In this document: positions 42,970-51,115 of the stretch, piece after piece
Position numbering within the stretch: the first letter of the stretch is position 1
How the letters are laid out: every line of letters starts with the position of its first letter
NCBI RefSeq assembly: GCF_008974245.1
Contig: NZ_BBZI01000016.1
Coordinates: 25,290-89,289, forward strand
Origin: Streptomyces abyssomicinicus
Lineage (GTDB): Bacteria > Actinomycetota > Actinomycetes > Streptomycetales > Streptomycetaceae
DNA: 64,000 nucleotides
Direction of reading: 5' to 3'
Notes under the pieces: generated by a model
The model's input: the letters and a program-made list of their open reading frames with translations, nothing else
Told to the model about the DNA's origin: nothing
Database searches by the model: none
Position numbers and translations under genes: made by a program

Positions 42970-43071
42970 GGATTCTCCTGGACGGGAGGACGGTGAGGGC
43001 GGTGTGCGGCGGCACCGTGGTCACCGCCCTGCCGGCCGGTGCCACGTTCCGGCCACACCGTCCCGTCCATG

Positions 43072-43089
43072 TCTGAACGCCCGTTGAAC
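43072..43089 (-). promoter_or_regulatory. PHO-box-like direct repeats upstream of phoX
   Basis: On the minus strand GTTCAAC (43089-43083) and GTTCAGA (43078-43072) are 11 bases apart, resembling the PhoP unit GTTCACC with one and two mismatches. A weaker third unit may precede them. Confidence 0.6.
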
Positions 43090-43199
43090 ACCAGGGGTGC
43101 GCGCGGAGTTCCGTTGTGTGAAGCGCGGGCGGTCCCGCGCCCCCGGCGTCCCGCCGCCCTGGTCCCGCGCCCTGGCGTCCCGCCGCCTGCCGTCGGTCG

Positions 43200-44717
43200 T
43201 CAGCCGCCCTGCTGGGAGCGTGCCTTGTAGGCGGCCTTGCGGGCCTCCTTGGCGACCTTCTTGTCCGGGTGGAGCCTGCCCATGGCCTCCAGCACCTCGG
43301 CGGTGGCCGGGTGGTCGACCCGCCAGGCGGTGTCGAAGAAGCCGCTGTGCTGCGCGGCCAGGCCCTCGACCAGGGCCACCAGTTCGTCCGAGTTGCCCTC
43401 GGCGGCGAGCTGGGCGGCGACGGTGTCGATCGTGAGCCAGAAGACCAGTTCCTGGGAGGGGGCCGGGATGTCCGCCGCGCCGTGCTCGGCCAGCCACACC
43501 CGGGCGAGCCCGCCGAGTTCGGGGTCGTCCAGCACCTCGCGCAGCGCCGGCTCGGCCTCGGTGCCGGCCAGCGACAGTGCCTGCTGGCAGTGCAGCCGGC
43601 GCAGCGGGGCGGCCGGGTCGCCACCCCGGGCGGCGGCCAGCAACTCCCGCGCCGCCGCGAGAGGTTCACGGCGGGCCAGCCACAGTTCGGTCTCCGAACG
43701 GGCGGCGGCCGGGCCGTAGTGGGCGGTGCCGCCGAGCAGCGCGTCGGCGCCCTTGTCGGCGAGGTCGCCGACGACCGGGGCCTCGTGACCGGCGTCGAGC
43801 AGCCGGGCGCGCAGCCCGTAGAGGCCGAGCGGGGTGAGGCGGACCACTCCGTACCGCTCGAGGTCCTCCAGGCCGTCGTCGTCGCCCGCCGGGGGCGCGG
43901 TCTGGCCCTCCTCGACGAGCAGCGACTCGTCGACCGGCCGGAAGTCGGCCAGCCCGATCGGTTCGAGGATCCGGAACTGCTCGTCCAGCCGCATCATGGC
44001 GGTCGAGACCTCTTGGATCATCTCGTCGGTGGGCTCGGCGACGTCCGGGGGCACGATCACCGAGGCCGCCAGCGCGGGCAGCGGCACGGGGGCGCCCTCG
44101 GGGGCCCGCTCGTCGGCCGTGAGGAGGTAGAGGTTGGCGAGGACGCCCTCCAGGAACTCGGCCTCGGCCTCCGGGTCCCAGTCCAGCGAGGAGAAGTCGA
44201 TCTCGCCGCCCTCGTCCATCGCGTCGAGCAGGTCGTCGAGGTCCGGTACGGAGGCGTCGGCGATCGTCGCGTCCAGGGCCTCCAGCCACACGCGCAGGAT
44301 GTCGGCGGGCGAGCCGGAGGTGAGCAGCGCCAGGTTCTCGCCGGACCGGACGGTGCCCTCCTCCTCGTCCACGATCTCCACCAGGCCGGTGTCGACGGCG
44401 ATGCGCCAGGCCTCGGCGGCGTCCGCCATGGCGTCCTCCGCCGCCGCGGTCTCCTCCGCCTCCGTGGCGTCCCCGGCGGCCGCGTCGCCCGCGGTGTCCG
44501 GGGTGTCCCGTGCGTCCGGGCCGGTCAGCCCCAACGCCGCGGCCGCCGCGGACAGTTGTTCCTCCGCCAGCCCTCCGCCGGAGTCGACCCGGGTGTCCGG
44601 GCCGGCCCAGCGGGCCAGCCGGGCCGCCCTGGACAGCAGCGGGGTGGCGAGCGCGTCCCGTGCCAGTTCCGCGTCGGAGGGCAGCCGTACCGGCGGCAGG
44701 GGGGTGCTGTCTGACAT
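43200..44717 (-). CDS. Large soluble orphan protein, paralogue of the gene at 21.8-23.2 kb
   Basis: I do not recognise a named domain in this 505-residue acidic protein. After an N-terminal segment (SRAARLARWAG) and an Ala/Glu/Asp-rich linker come helical regions, the turn VRLTPLGLYGLRARLL near residue 310 and a HEAT-like C-terminal half with VWLAEHGAAD and LHPDKKVAKEARKAAYKAR. The same succession is found in the protein at 21773-23230, so the two form a family. The start ATG 44717 begins MSDSTPLPPVRLP. It is divergent from the dapA-like gene. Confidence 0.75.
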   Translation of the reverse strand: MSDSTPLPPVRLPSDAELARDALATPLLSRAARLARWAGPDTRVDSGGGLAEEQLSAAAAALGLTGPDARDTPDTAGDAAAGDATEAEETAAAEDAMADAAEAWRIAVDTGLVEIVDEEEGTVRSGENLALLTSGSPADILRVWLEALDATIADASVPDLDDLLDAMDEGGEIDFSSLDWDPEAEAEFLEGVLANLYLLTADERAPEGAPVPLPALAASVIVPPDVAEPTDEMIQEVSTAMMRLDEQFRILEPIGLADFRPVDESLLVEEGQTAPPAGDDDGLEDLERYGVVRLTPLGLYGLRARLLDAGHEAPVVGDLADKGADALLGGTAHYGPAAARSETELWLARREPLAAARELLAAARGGDPAAPLRRLHCQQALSLAGTEAEPALREVLDDPELGGLARVWLAEHGAADIPAPSQELVFWLTIDTVAAQLAAEGNSDELVALVEGLAAQHSGFFDTAWRVDHPATAEVLEAMGRLHPDKKVAKEARKAAYKARSQQGG

Positions 44718-44914
44718 CGGTTGGGTTCTCCCGGGTCGCGTGGGGCAGGACGACCAGCCTAGACGGGTGACCCCGGCCGCCGGGACGGCATGTCCCTCTT
44801 GCGGGCGACACACCGTGCGAGCGTTGACGGACGGCAGACATTTCAGCTGCGCTTAGCGGTAAAGGGCAGAACTTTTAAGTGGACCTTCACCGACGATCGG
44901 CCGACACTCCAGAC

Positions 44915-45802
44915 ATGACGACACTTCCCTTCGGCCGCGCCCTGTGCGCGATGGTCACGCCCTTCACCCCGGACGGCACGCTCGACCTCGACGGGGCGGC
45001 CGTCGTCGCCGACCGGCTGGTCGCGGGCGGGTGCGACGGACTGGTGCTCAACGGCACCACCGGCGAGTCCCCGACCACCTCGGACGCGGAGAAGGCCGCG
45101 CTGGTCCGGGCGGTGCGGGCGGCGGTCGGCGACGGGCCGGCCCTGCTGGCCGGGGTGGGCACCGCCGACACCGCGCACACGTCCGAGCTGGCCCGGCAGG
45201 CCGAGCGGGCGGGCGCGGACGGTCTGCTGGTGGTCTCGCCCTACTACAGCCGCCCGCCGCAGGACGCGCTGGAGGAGCACTTCCGCGCGGTGGCGGACGC
45301 GACGGGGCTGCCGGTGATGCTGTACGACATCCCGGGCCGCACCGGGGTACGGATCGAGACGCCGACCATGCTGCGGCTCGCGGAGCATCCGCGGGTGGTG
45401 GCGGTGAAGGACTGCGCCTACGACCTGCTCGGCACGCAGCGGCTGCTGGCGGAGACGGACCTCGCGGTGTACACGGGGTGCGACGAGTACGTGCTGGCCT
45501 CCTACGCGATCGGGTGCGCGGGGTACGTCGGCACGGTCGCGAACGTGGCGCCCGCCCACTTCCGGGCCGTCGTGGACGCGTTCGACGCGGGGGACACGGC
45601 GCGGGCGGCACTCCTCCAGCGGGCGGCGGTCCCGCTGATCGAGGCGATGATGTCCGCGGGCCTCCCCGGCACGGTCACCGCCAAGGCCCTGCTCACCTCC
45701 CTCGCCCTGCCCGCGGGCCCGGTCCGTGCCCCGCTCCGGTCCGCCTCCCCCGAGGTGGCGGCGGCCTTGCGCGAGCGGTACGACACGCTGACCGGCGCCT
45801 GA
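44915..45802 (+). CDS. dapA: 4-hydroxy-tetrahydrodipicolinate synthase (DapA)-like enzyme
   Basis: DapA condenses pyruvate and aspartate semialdehyde in lysine/diaminopimelate synthesis. The 295-residue TIM barrel has GTTGESPT near residue 46, the catalytic Tyr in MLYDIPGRTG and the Schiff-base Lys in VVAVKDCAYD, with a conserved length. Streptomyces chromosomes often carry several paralogues, some of which use other aldehydes, so the exact substrate is not certain. dapD lies 3 kb downstream on the other strand. ATG 44915 has no good ribosome binding site; the AT-rich stretch at 44860-44880 may hold the promoter. Confidence 0.88.
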   Translation: MTTLPFGRALCAMVTPFTPDGTLDLDGAAVVADRLVAGGCDGLVLNGTTGESPTTSDAEKAALVRAVRAAVGDGPALLAGVGTADTAHTSELARQAERAGADGLLVVSPYYSRPPQDALEEHFRAVADATGLPVMLYDIPGRTGVRIETPTMLRLAEHPRVVAVKDCAYDLLGTQRLLAETDLAVYTGCDEYVLASYAIGCAGYVGTVANVAPAHFRAVVDAFDAGDTARAALLQRAAVPLIEAMMSAGLPGTVTAKALLTSLALPAGPVRAPLRSASPEVAAALRERYDTLTGA

Positions 45803-46432
45803 CCCCACGCCGCGCCCACCCCTGCGCCGCCTGGCCCGCCGCCCTGACGCCCCGACGCGCGGCCGGACCCCACGGGACCACCCGGCGGCACGCACGCCGG
45901 CAGACCAGAACGGTCCGGCCGACGCCCACCCCCTCCTGGTCCCCCGACCGCCGGGCGGCCGGGCTCGCGGAACGGTGGAACCCGCACCGCAGACGGACCC
46001 GCTCCCCGCGGCCCCAGCCCGGCGCGCCCCGCCACTGCCGGCGCGACGGCGAAGCCGCGGGGCCGGGAACCCAAAGCCCTGAGGCCCGGGCAAGGCGCGG
46101 TCCGGAGACGGCGGGGCCCAGCCGCACCGCCCCCGCCAAAGGCGCAAGGCGCATGGGCCAGACCGAACCCCGGCCTCACGGACCCGCCGACCCGGGCATG
46201 GCGCGCGCCGGAGACGCACGGCCTGGCGCGGCCCAACGCGGTGACAGCAAGGCGCGGCCCGGAGCCGGCGGGGCCCAGCCGCACCGCCCCGGCCGGAGGC
46301 ACCGCGCCGGGCAGAGGCGCCGCCCCGGCCGGAGGCACCGCCCGGGACAGAGGCACGCCCCGGGAGGGCACCGCCCCGGCGGGAGCCGGGGGCGCGGGCC
46401 ATGGCGCGGGGCCGGCCCCCGGCCGTGGGGGC
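45803..46432. other. Non-coding repeat-rich gap
   Basis: This 630-base gap has no convincing gene. It holds degenerate repeats: a 43-base unit at 46091-46133 recurs at 46248-46290 with two differences, and a 21-base unit starting CCGCCCCGGCCGGAGG recurs with a 36-base period at 46284 and 46320. Open frames through it are Arg/Pro/Gly noise on both strands. Confidence 0.75.
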
Positions 46433-47680
46433 TCAGCGGCGGACGAACAGCGGCTGCCACCGCCCCCCGGCATCCGCCCGGTCACCGCGCGGACCGCTCA
46501 GCGGGACCGTCCTGTCGCTGCCGATCGTCACCAGGACCAGCCGGTTGCCGAACTCCGAGCCGCCGTCCTCGTCGATGTCCCAGGCCACCAGCGAGTCGTC
46601 GCCCGCCCACGCCAGCAGCTGCTGCCCGGGCACCTCCGCGACCCGCTTCCCGGTGCGGGCGTCGAGGATCCACGAGGAGGTCTTCCGGGTCTCTCCGGCG
46701 AACGGTCCCGCCATCCGGTCCCCGTCCGGCGAGCGTCCCGCCTCCACCGACCACTCCCAGTGCGCCTCGCCCGCAGGCGGGGCGATCGGCGCTCCGTCCA
46801 GGTCGTGGAACTCGGACCGCTCGTCGCTGATCAGCCCCGCCCGCACCGCCCTGCCGTCGTGGGTGAACTCGAAGTCCTGCCGCACGTTGGTGAGGAAGGG
46901 GTCGCGCTCCTCGCCCCCGGGCGCCTCCACAGCGCTCCACCTGCTCCGGCCCGACCCCACGTCGACGACCCAGAACCCGGAGCGGCCCGAGTCGAACGGC
47001 GCCTCCACCTGCTCCATGGTCCGGTCGTCCTCCTGAGGGACCGACACCCCGCTGTCCGGATTCCGGCGGTACGTGGTGGCCAGCAGGGACGCGCCGTCGC
47101 GTGAGAAGGCCAGTCCCGCGACCCCCTGCCGCTCGTCGCCCTCGAGTTCGATCCACCGCTCGACCTCACGGGTGCGCAGGTCGAGGACGCCGATCCGCCG
47201 GACCGGCAGGTCGCGCTCCAGCACCGCGGCCTGCAGCGCCCCCGGCGCGACCGCGACCAGCGACCACCGCTCGTCCTTCTCGTAGGTCTGGGAGTCGGGG
47301 TCGAGCAGCCAGTAGGTACGGAGCAGTTCGCCCCGGCCCGGCGTGCCCGAGGCGACCGTCCGCTGCTCGACGTACGCGGCCATCACCACGTCGCCAGCCG
47401 CGATCACCTCCCTCGGGGGCGACTGCTCGGGCCGGCCCACGACCTCCGTGACGGACGGGCCGCCCTCGCCGGCCGGGGCGGTCCCGGAACCGCCCGGCAG
47501 GGGCGACCAGAACGCCAGCCCCACCACCGCGGCCACCGCCGCGGCGACGACCCCGGTCCGCCGTCCCGCCCGGCGCCTGTGCGCGGTCAGCACCCGTTCG
47601 GCCAGCATCGGCTCCGCGGGCGCCTGCGCGGCGGCCTGCTCCCGCAGGGCGGCGCGCACCATGTCGTCGACCCCCTTCAC
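46433..47680 (-). CDS. Single-span membrane beta-propeller protein coupled to an ECF sigma factor
   Basis: The 415-residue protein has a cytoplasmic N-terminus of about 40 residues (VDDMVRAALREQAAAQAPAEP), one helix (about 42-60) and an extracytoplasmic WD40/PD40-like beta-propeller, with repeats such as VAGLAFSRDGASLLATT and FEFTHDGRAVRAG. Its GTG start overlaps the sigma factor stop (GTGA). The N-terminus has the size of an anti-sigma binding segment but lacks the zinc motif HxxxCxxC, so an anti-sigma or sensor role is inferred from the operon only. Confidence 0.78.
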   Translation of the reverse strand: MKGVDDMVRAALREQAAAQAPAEPMLAERVLTAHRRRAGRRTGVVAAAVAAVVGLAFWSPLPGGSGTAPAGEGGPSVTEVVGRPEQSPPREVIAAGDVVMAAYVEQRTVASGTPGRGELLRTYWLLDPDSQTYEKDERWSLVAVAPGALQAAVLERDLPVRRIGVLDLRTREVERWIELEGDERQGVAGLAFSRDGASLLATTYRRNPDSGVSVPQEDDRTMEQVEAPFDSGRSGFWVVDVGSGRSRWSAVEAPGGEERDPFLTNVRQDFEFTHDGRAVRAGLISDERSEFHDLDGAPIAPPAGEAHWEWSVEAGRSPDGDRMAGPFAGETRKTSSWILDARTGKRVAEVPGQQLLAWAGDDSLVAWDIDEDGGSEFGNRLVLVTIGSDRTVPLSGPRGDRADAGGRWQPLFVRR

Positions 47681-48225
47681 GGGCGCACCTCCACTACTGA
47701 GAATTCGGTGGCCGGCCGTCGTGTCCGTCCGTCGCCCGCCTCCGGCATCAGCGTGCGCAGCTTCGCGAGCGAGCGATGGGTGGTGGAGCGGACCGTGCCG
47801 ACGGAGCAGCCCAGCAGGCGGGCCACATCGCCCTCCGGCAGGTCCTCGTAGTAGCGCAGCACCAGCACCGTGCGCTGCCGGTCGGTGAGCGCGGCCAGCG
47901 CCTGGCCCATCAGCAGCCGTGTCTCGACCAGGGACTCGGTGTCGCCGCCCGTCGTCGCGCCCTCGGGCGGTTCCGGTACGGAGACCTCCCGGCGCGGCCA
48001 CTTCAGCCGCCACCGGCTGATCTGCTGCCGGTACAGGATCCGGCGCACGTACGCCTCCGGGTCCTCGATCCGCCGCCACTTGCCCACGGCCTTGACCAGC
48101 GCGTTCTGCAGCAGGTCCTCCCCCGCGTGCCGGTCACCGCCGCAGAGCAGCACGGCCGTGGTCAGCAGCGCGGACGATCTGTGGTCCACGAACTCGCGGA
48201 AGCCGCGCAGGTCCTCGGCATCCAT
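47677..48225 (-). CDS. SigE-family ECF RNA polymerase sigma factor
   Basis: The 182-residue protein has region 2 (FREFVDHRSSALLTTAVLLCGGDRHAGEDLLQNALVKAV), a short linker and region 4 (LTDRQRTVLVLRYYEDLPEGDVARLLGCSVGTVRSTTHRSLAKLR) with the HTH for the -35 element. Sequence features match the actinobacterial SigE/SigM-like ECF subfamily often paired with membrane proteins. ATG 48225 gives 9-base spacing to AGGAGG; the in-frame GTG 48231 gives only 3. It is translationally coupled to the propeller protein gene. Confidence 0.93.
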   Translation of the reverse strand: MDAEDLRGFREFVDHRSSALLTTAVLLCGGDRHAGEDLLQNALVKAVGKWRRIEDPEAYVRRILYRQQISRWRLKWPRREVSVPEPPEGATTGGDTESLVETRLLMGQALAALTDRQRTVLVLRYYEDLPEGDVARLLGCSVGTVRSTTHRSLAKLRTLMPEAGDGRTRRPATEFSVVEVRP

Positions 48226-48231
48226 CGTCAC

Positions 48232-48697
48232 CTTCCTCCTGGCGGCACCCGACGCCCGCCCCTCCCCCCTTCTGACGCGTTTACCCCATCGTCGCTATGC
48301 CGCCGCGGAGCACTTTTCACGCCGGGACCCGCCGGCCGGCTCAGGGCAAGGGGGAGAAGCCGGCGGACCGGTCGAGGTGGAACGGCGAGTCCCCGCGCGT
48401 GGGCTCCCGGCCCGCGCGCAGGGCGGATGCGACGGCATCGGAGGCATCGGAGGGCAGCACCGGGGCGCCCAGGGCCCCCGGCCGGTTGCCGAGGTGAGGC
48501 TGGTTCGTGGTGACGACGAGAAGTCGTGTGGGTCTGCGGCACAGCCGCCGGCGGTGGGCCGTGCCGTCGACGACTGTGCGCCGTGCTCCCTTGCGCCCCA
48601 GTGCCATGTCCGCCCCCTTCGGTCCCGGGCTGCTGACGGCCCCGGCTCGACGAACGCACGGCGATGTCCGGGCCGTGCGATGCCGGCCTGCAACGGC
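48232..48697. other. Gap without a convincing gene
   Basis: The 466 bases between the sigma factor gene and the dapD terminator contain several short overlapping frames on both strands, all Arg/Pro/Ser-rich and without ribosome binding sites or family features. I see no RNA gene. The sigma promoter must lie at its left end. Confidence 0.6.
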
Positions 48698-48739
48698 AGA
48701 AGCCCACGGCAGCTGAACTGGTCAGAGCCGTGGGCTTCT
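48698..48739 (-). terminator. Terminator after dapD
   Basis: A perfect 13-bp stem AGAAGCCCACGGC/GCCGTGGGCTTCT (48698-48710 with 48727-48739) closes a 16-base loop, 30 bases after the dapD stop. Confidence 0.85.
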
Positions 48740-48768
48740 CCGGGTTCCGCCGGTCAGCGGACCGTTGG

Positions 48769-49761
48769 TCAGTTGTGGCTGTGCAGGATGTCGTTCAGAC
48801 CGCCCCAGACCGCGTTGTTGGGCCGGGCCTCGACCGTGCCGGTGACCGAGTTGCGGCGGAACAGGATGTTGGACGCGCCGTTCAGCTCGCGCGCCTTGAC
48901 GACCTGGCCGTCGGGCATGGTGACCCGGGTGCCCGCCGTGATGTAGAGGCCGGCCTCGACGACGCATTCGTCGCCCAGCGCGATGCCCACGCCCGCCTCC
49001 GCGCCGACGAGGCAGCGCTCGCCGATGGAGATGATCACGTTGCCGCCGCCGGAGAGGGTGCCCATGGTGGAGGCGCCGCCGCCGATGTCGGAGCCGTTGC
49101 CGACGATCACGCCGGCCGAGATGCGGCCCTCGACCATCGAGGTGCCCAGCGTGCCCGCGTTGAAGTTGACGAAGCCCTCGTGCATCACGGTGGTGCCCTC
49201 GGCCAGGTGGGCGCCGAGGCGGACCCGGTCGGCGTCGGCGATGCGGACGCCCTTGGGCACGACGTAGTCGGTCATGCGCGGGAACTTGTCGACGGAGGTG
49301 ACCTGGAGGTGCAGGCCCTCGGCGCGGGCGTTGAGGCGCACCTTCTCGATGTCGTCGACCGCGACCGGGCCGAGCGAGGTCCAGGCGACGTTGGCCAGGT
49401 GGCCGAAGATGCCGTCCAGGCTCTGGCCGTGCGGCTTCACCAGGCGGTGGGAGAGCAGGTGGAGGCGCAGGTAGGCGTCGTGCGCGTCGACCGGCTTGTC
49501 GTCCAGGGAGGCGATGACCGTGCGGACCGCGACCACCTCGACGCCACGGCGGGTGTCCGGGCCGGCGGCCTTCATGGCGCCCTCACCGAGGAGTTCGACG
49601 GCACGCTCGGCGGAGAGCCGCTCGGTGCCGGTCGGGCCGGGGGCGTCGGCGAGCTCGGGGGCGGGGAACCAGGTGTCGAGAACGGTCCCGTCGGCGGCGA
49701 GGGTCGCGAGACCCGCGGCGACGGCGCCGCTGGCGCGGGTGCTGGCAGTCGTGTCGGTCAT
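48769..49761 (-). CDS. dapD: Tetrahydrodipicolinate N-succinyltransferase (DapD)
   Basis: DapD adds succinyl from succinyl-CoA to tetrahydrodipicolinate on the way to diaminopimelate and lysine. The 330-residue protein is of the actinobacterial type: an N-terminal alpha/beta domain, then a left-handed beta-helix of hexapeptide repeats (GVRIADADRVRLGAHLAEGTTV, EGFVNFNAGTLGTSMVEGRIS, GNGSDIGGGASTMGTLSGGG), ending NNAVWGGLNDILH. ATG 49761 begins MTDTTASTRASG. It is monocistronic with its own terminator, which is common for dapD in Streptomyces. Confidence 0.96.
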   Translation of the reverse strand: MTDTTASTRASGAVAAGLATLAADGTVLDTWFPAPELADAPGPTGTERLSAERAVELLGEGAMKAAGPDTRRGVEVVAVRTVIASLDDKPVDAHDAYLRLHLLSHRLVKPHGQSLDGIFGHLANVAWTSLGPVAVDDIEKVRLNARAEGLHLQVTSVDKFPRMTDYVVPKGVRIADADRVRLGAHLAEGTTVMHEGFVNFNAGTLGTSMVEGRISAGVIVGNGSDIGGGASTMGTLSGGGNVIISIGERCLVGAEAGVGIALGDECVVEAGLYITAGTRVTMPDGQVVKARELNGASNILFRRNSVTGTVEARPNNAVWGGLNDILHSHN

Positions 49762-49905
49762 GGGGGAAACGCTATCCGGAGCGGCCGGGCGGAGGCGAAC
49801 CGGTGTCCACGGATCGGCGTCCTCCCCCGCGGGGGCGAACGGCGGAGCCCGGCAGTCCGGCCGACCGGTTCGTTGCCGGACCCCTGCCATGATCGCCACG
49901 GCCCT

Positions 49906-49923
49906 GGCGAACTAGCGTTCGCC
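49906..49923. promoter_or_regulatory. Perfect 18-bp palindromic element, unassigned
   Basis: GGCGAAC and GTTCGCC flank TAGC in the 229-base region between divergent dapD and the polytopic membrane protein gene. It may be an operator or a small hairpin. Confidence 0.35.
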
Positions 49924-49990
49924 CTGTTCAGGTGAAAGACACGCGCCGCGGTCACCGCCCGCGGCGCCCAGGGGTGGGAGCAGGACCACG

Positions 49991-51109
49991 ATGTCGCACA
50001 ACCAGCCACCGCCGTACGGGCCGCCGCCCTACGGGCCACCACCATACGGACCGCCGCCGCAGCAGCCCTACCCGTACTACGGGATGCGGGCCTGGGTGCC
50101 CCAGCCCGGGGTGATCCCGCTGCGCCCGCTCAGCCTGGGCGACATCGTCAAGGGGGCGTTCCTGGCACTCGGCCGGTCCTGGCTGCCGCTGTTGGGCTTC
50201 TACCTGGTGGCCGCCCTGGCCGTCACCCTGGTGCTCGCCGTCCCGCTCCTGCTGCTCGCCGCCGGGGGTGTGGACGCCGACGTGCCGGCCATGGTGGCGT
50301 TCGGCCCCATCGGGGCGGCACTCGGCCTGGTGACGATTCCGGCGCTCGCGCTGGCCGCCCCGATGGTCGCGCTGCGCGACATGGTGGTGGGCCGCAAGGT
50401 CACCTGGCCGGCCCTGTGGGAGAGGCTCGGCTCCCGGACCGTGCGGGTCCTGGGCACGATCCTGCTCACCGCGTGCGTGTTCCTGCCCTTCATGCTGGTG
50501 ACGGGTCTCGGCGTGGCCGCCATCGGGGGTGGCGTGTACCTGGACGACGCCCTCGGCGTGGTACTCGGCATCGTCGGCTTCCTGGTGGTCTGCGCGGGCT
50601 TCACCGGCATGATCTGGATGGCCTACCGGCTGGTGTTCGCCCCGGCGATCACCGTCCTGGAGGGCCTGGGGCCGGTGGCCTCCCTGCGCCGCTCGGCGGC
50701 CTTGGTGAAGGGCGACTGGTGGCGGATCTTCGGCATCTCCTACCTGATGGCCATGATCGCCGGAGCCATCGGCTACGTGGCGATGCTGCTCCTGGTGATG
50801 GTGGGCGTGCTGATCCTCATTCCCGTCTTCGCCTCGGCGAGCGTGAGCGCCGACGCCGGACCGGCCTGGGGGATCACCGCGATCGTCGTGGTGGTGCTCC
50901 TCGGCCTGTTCGTGACCGCCCTCCAGAGCCTGACGTTCACCCTCAGCACCTACACCGTCGGCCTGCTCTACGTGGACCAGCGCATCCGCCGGGAGAACTT
51001 CGCCGAGGCCCTGCTGGCCTCGGCCGGCCCGCAGGCCGCGGCCCCGCCCGCACCCCCCGCGTACCCCGCGCCGCCGACACCGCCCGCGCCGCCCGCGCCG
51101 CCCGCCTGA
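49991..51109 (+). CDS. Polytopic membrane protein with PPYG-repeat N-terminus
   Basis: The 372-residue protein begins with repeats of PPPYGPPP and a Tyr-rich segment (residues 6-30). Then LRPLSLGDIVKGAFLALGRSWLPLLG leads into six membrane helices, a layout seen in glycerophosphodiester-phosphodiesterase-like membrane domains. It ends with an Ala/Pro repeat tail. There is no catalytic phosphodiesterase domain. Function is unknown; relatives have been linked to membrane or cell-envelope processes. ATG 49991 has a GGGAGCAGGA site. Confidence 0.82.
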   Translation: MSHNQPPPYGPPPYGPPPYGPPPQQPYPYYGMRAWVPQPGVIPLRPLSLGDIVKGAFLALGRSWLPLLGFYLVAALAVTLVLAVPLLLLAAGGVDADVPAMVAFGPIGAALGLVTIPALALAAPMVALRDMVVGRKVTWPALWERLGSRTVRVLGTILLTACVFLPFMLVTGLGVAAIGGGVYLDDALGVVLGIVGFLVVCAGFTGMIWMAYRLVFAPAITVLEGLGPVASLRRSAALVKGDWWRIFGISYLMAMIAGAIGYVAMLLLVMVGVLILIPVFASASVSADAGPAWGITAIVVVVLLGLFVTALQSLTFTLSTYTVGLLYVDQRIRRENFAEALLASAGPQAAAPPAPPAYPAPPTPPAPPAPPA

Positions 51110-51115
51110 GCGGGG

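Noticed and set aside
48228..48707. Short frames on both strands between the sigma factor gene and dapD
   Set aside because: All are Arg/Ser/Pro-rich, mutually overlapping and without ribosome binding sites.
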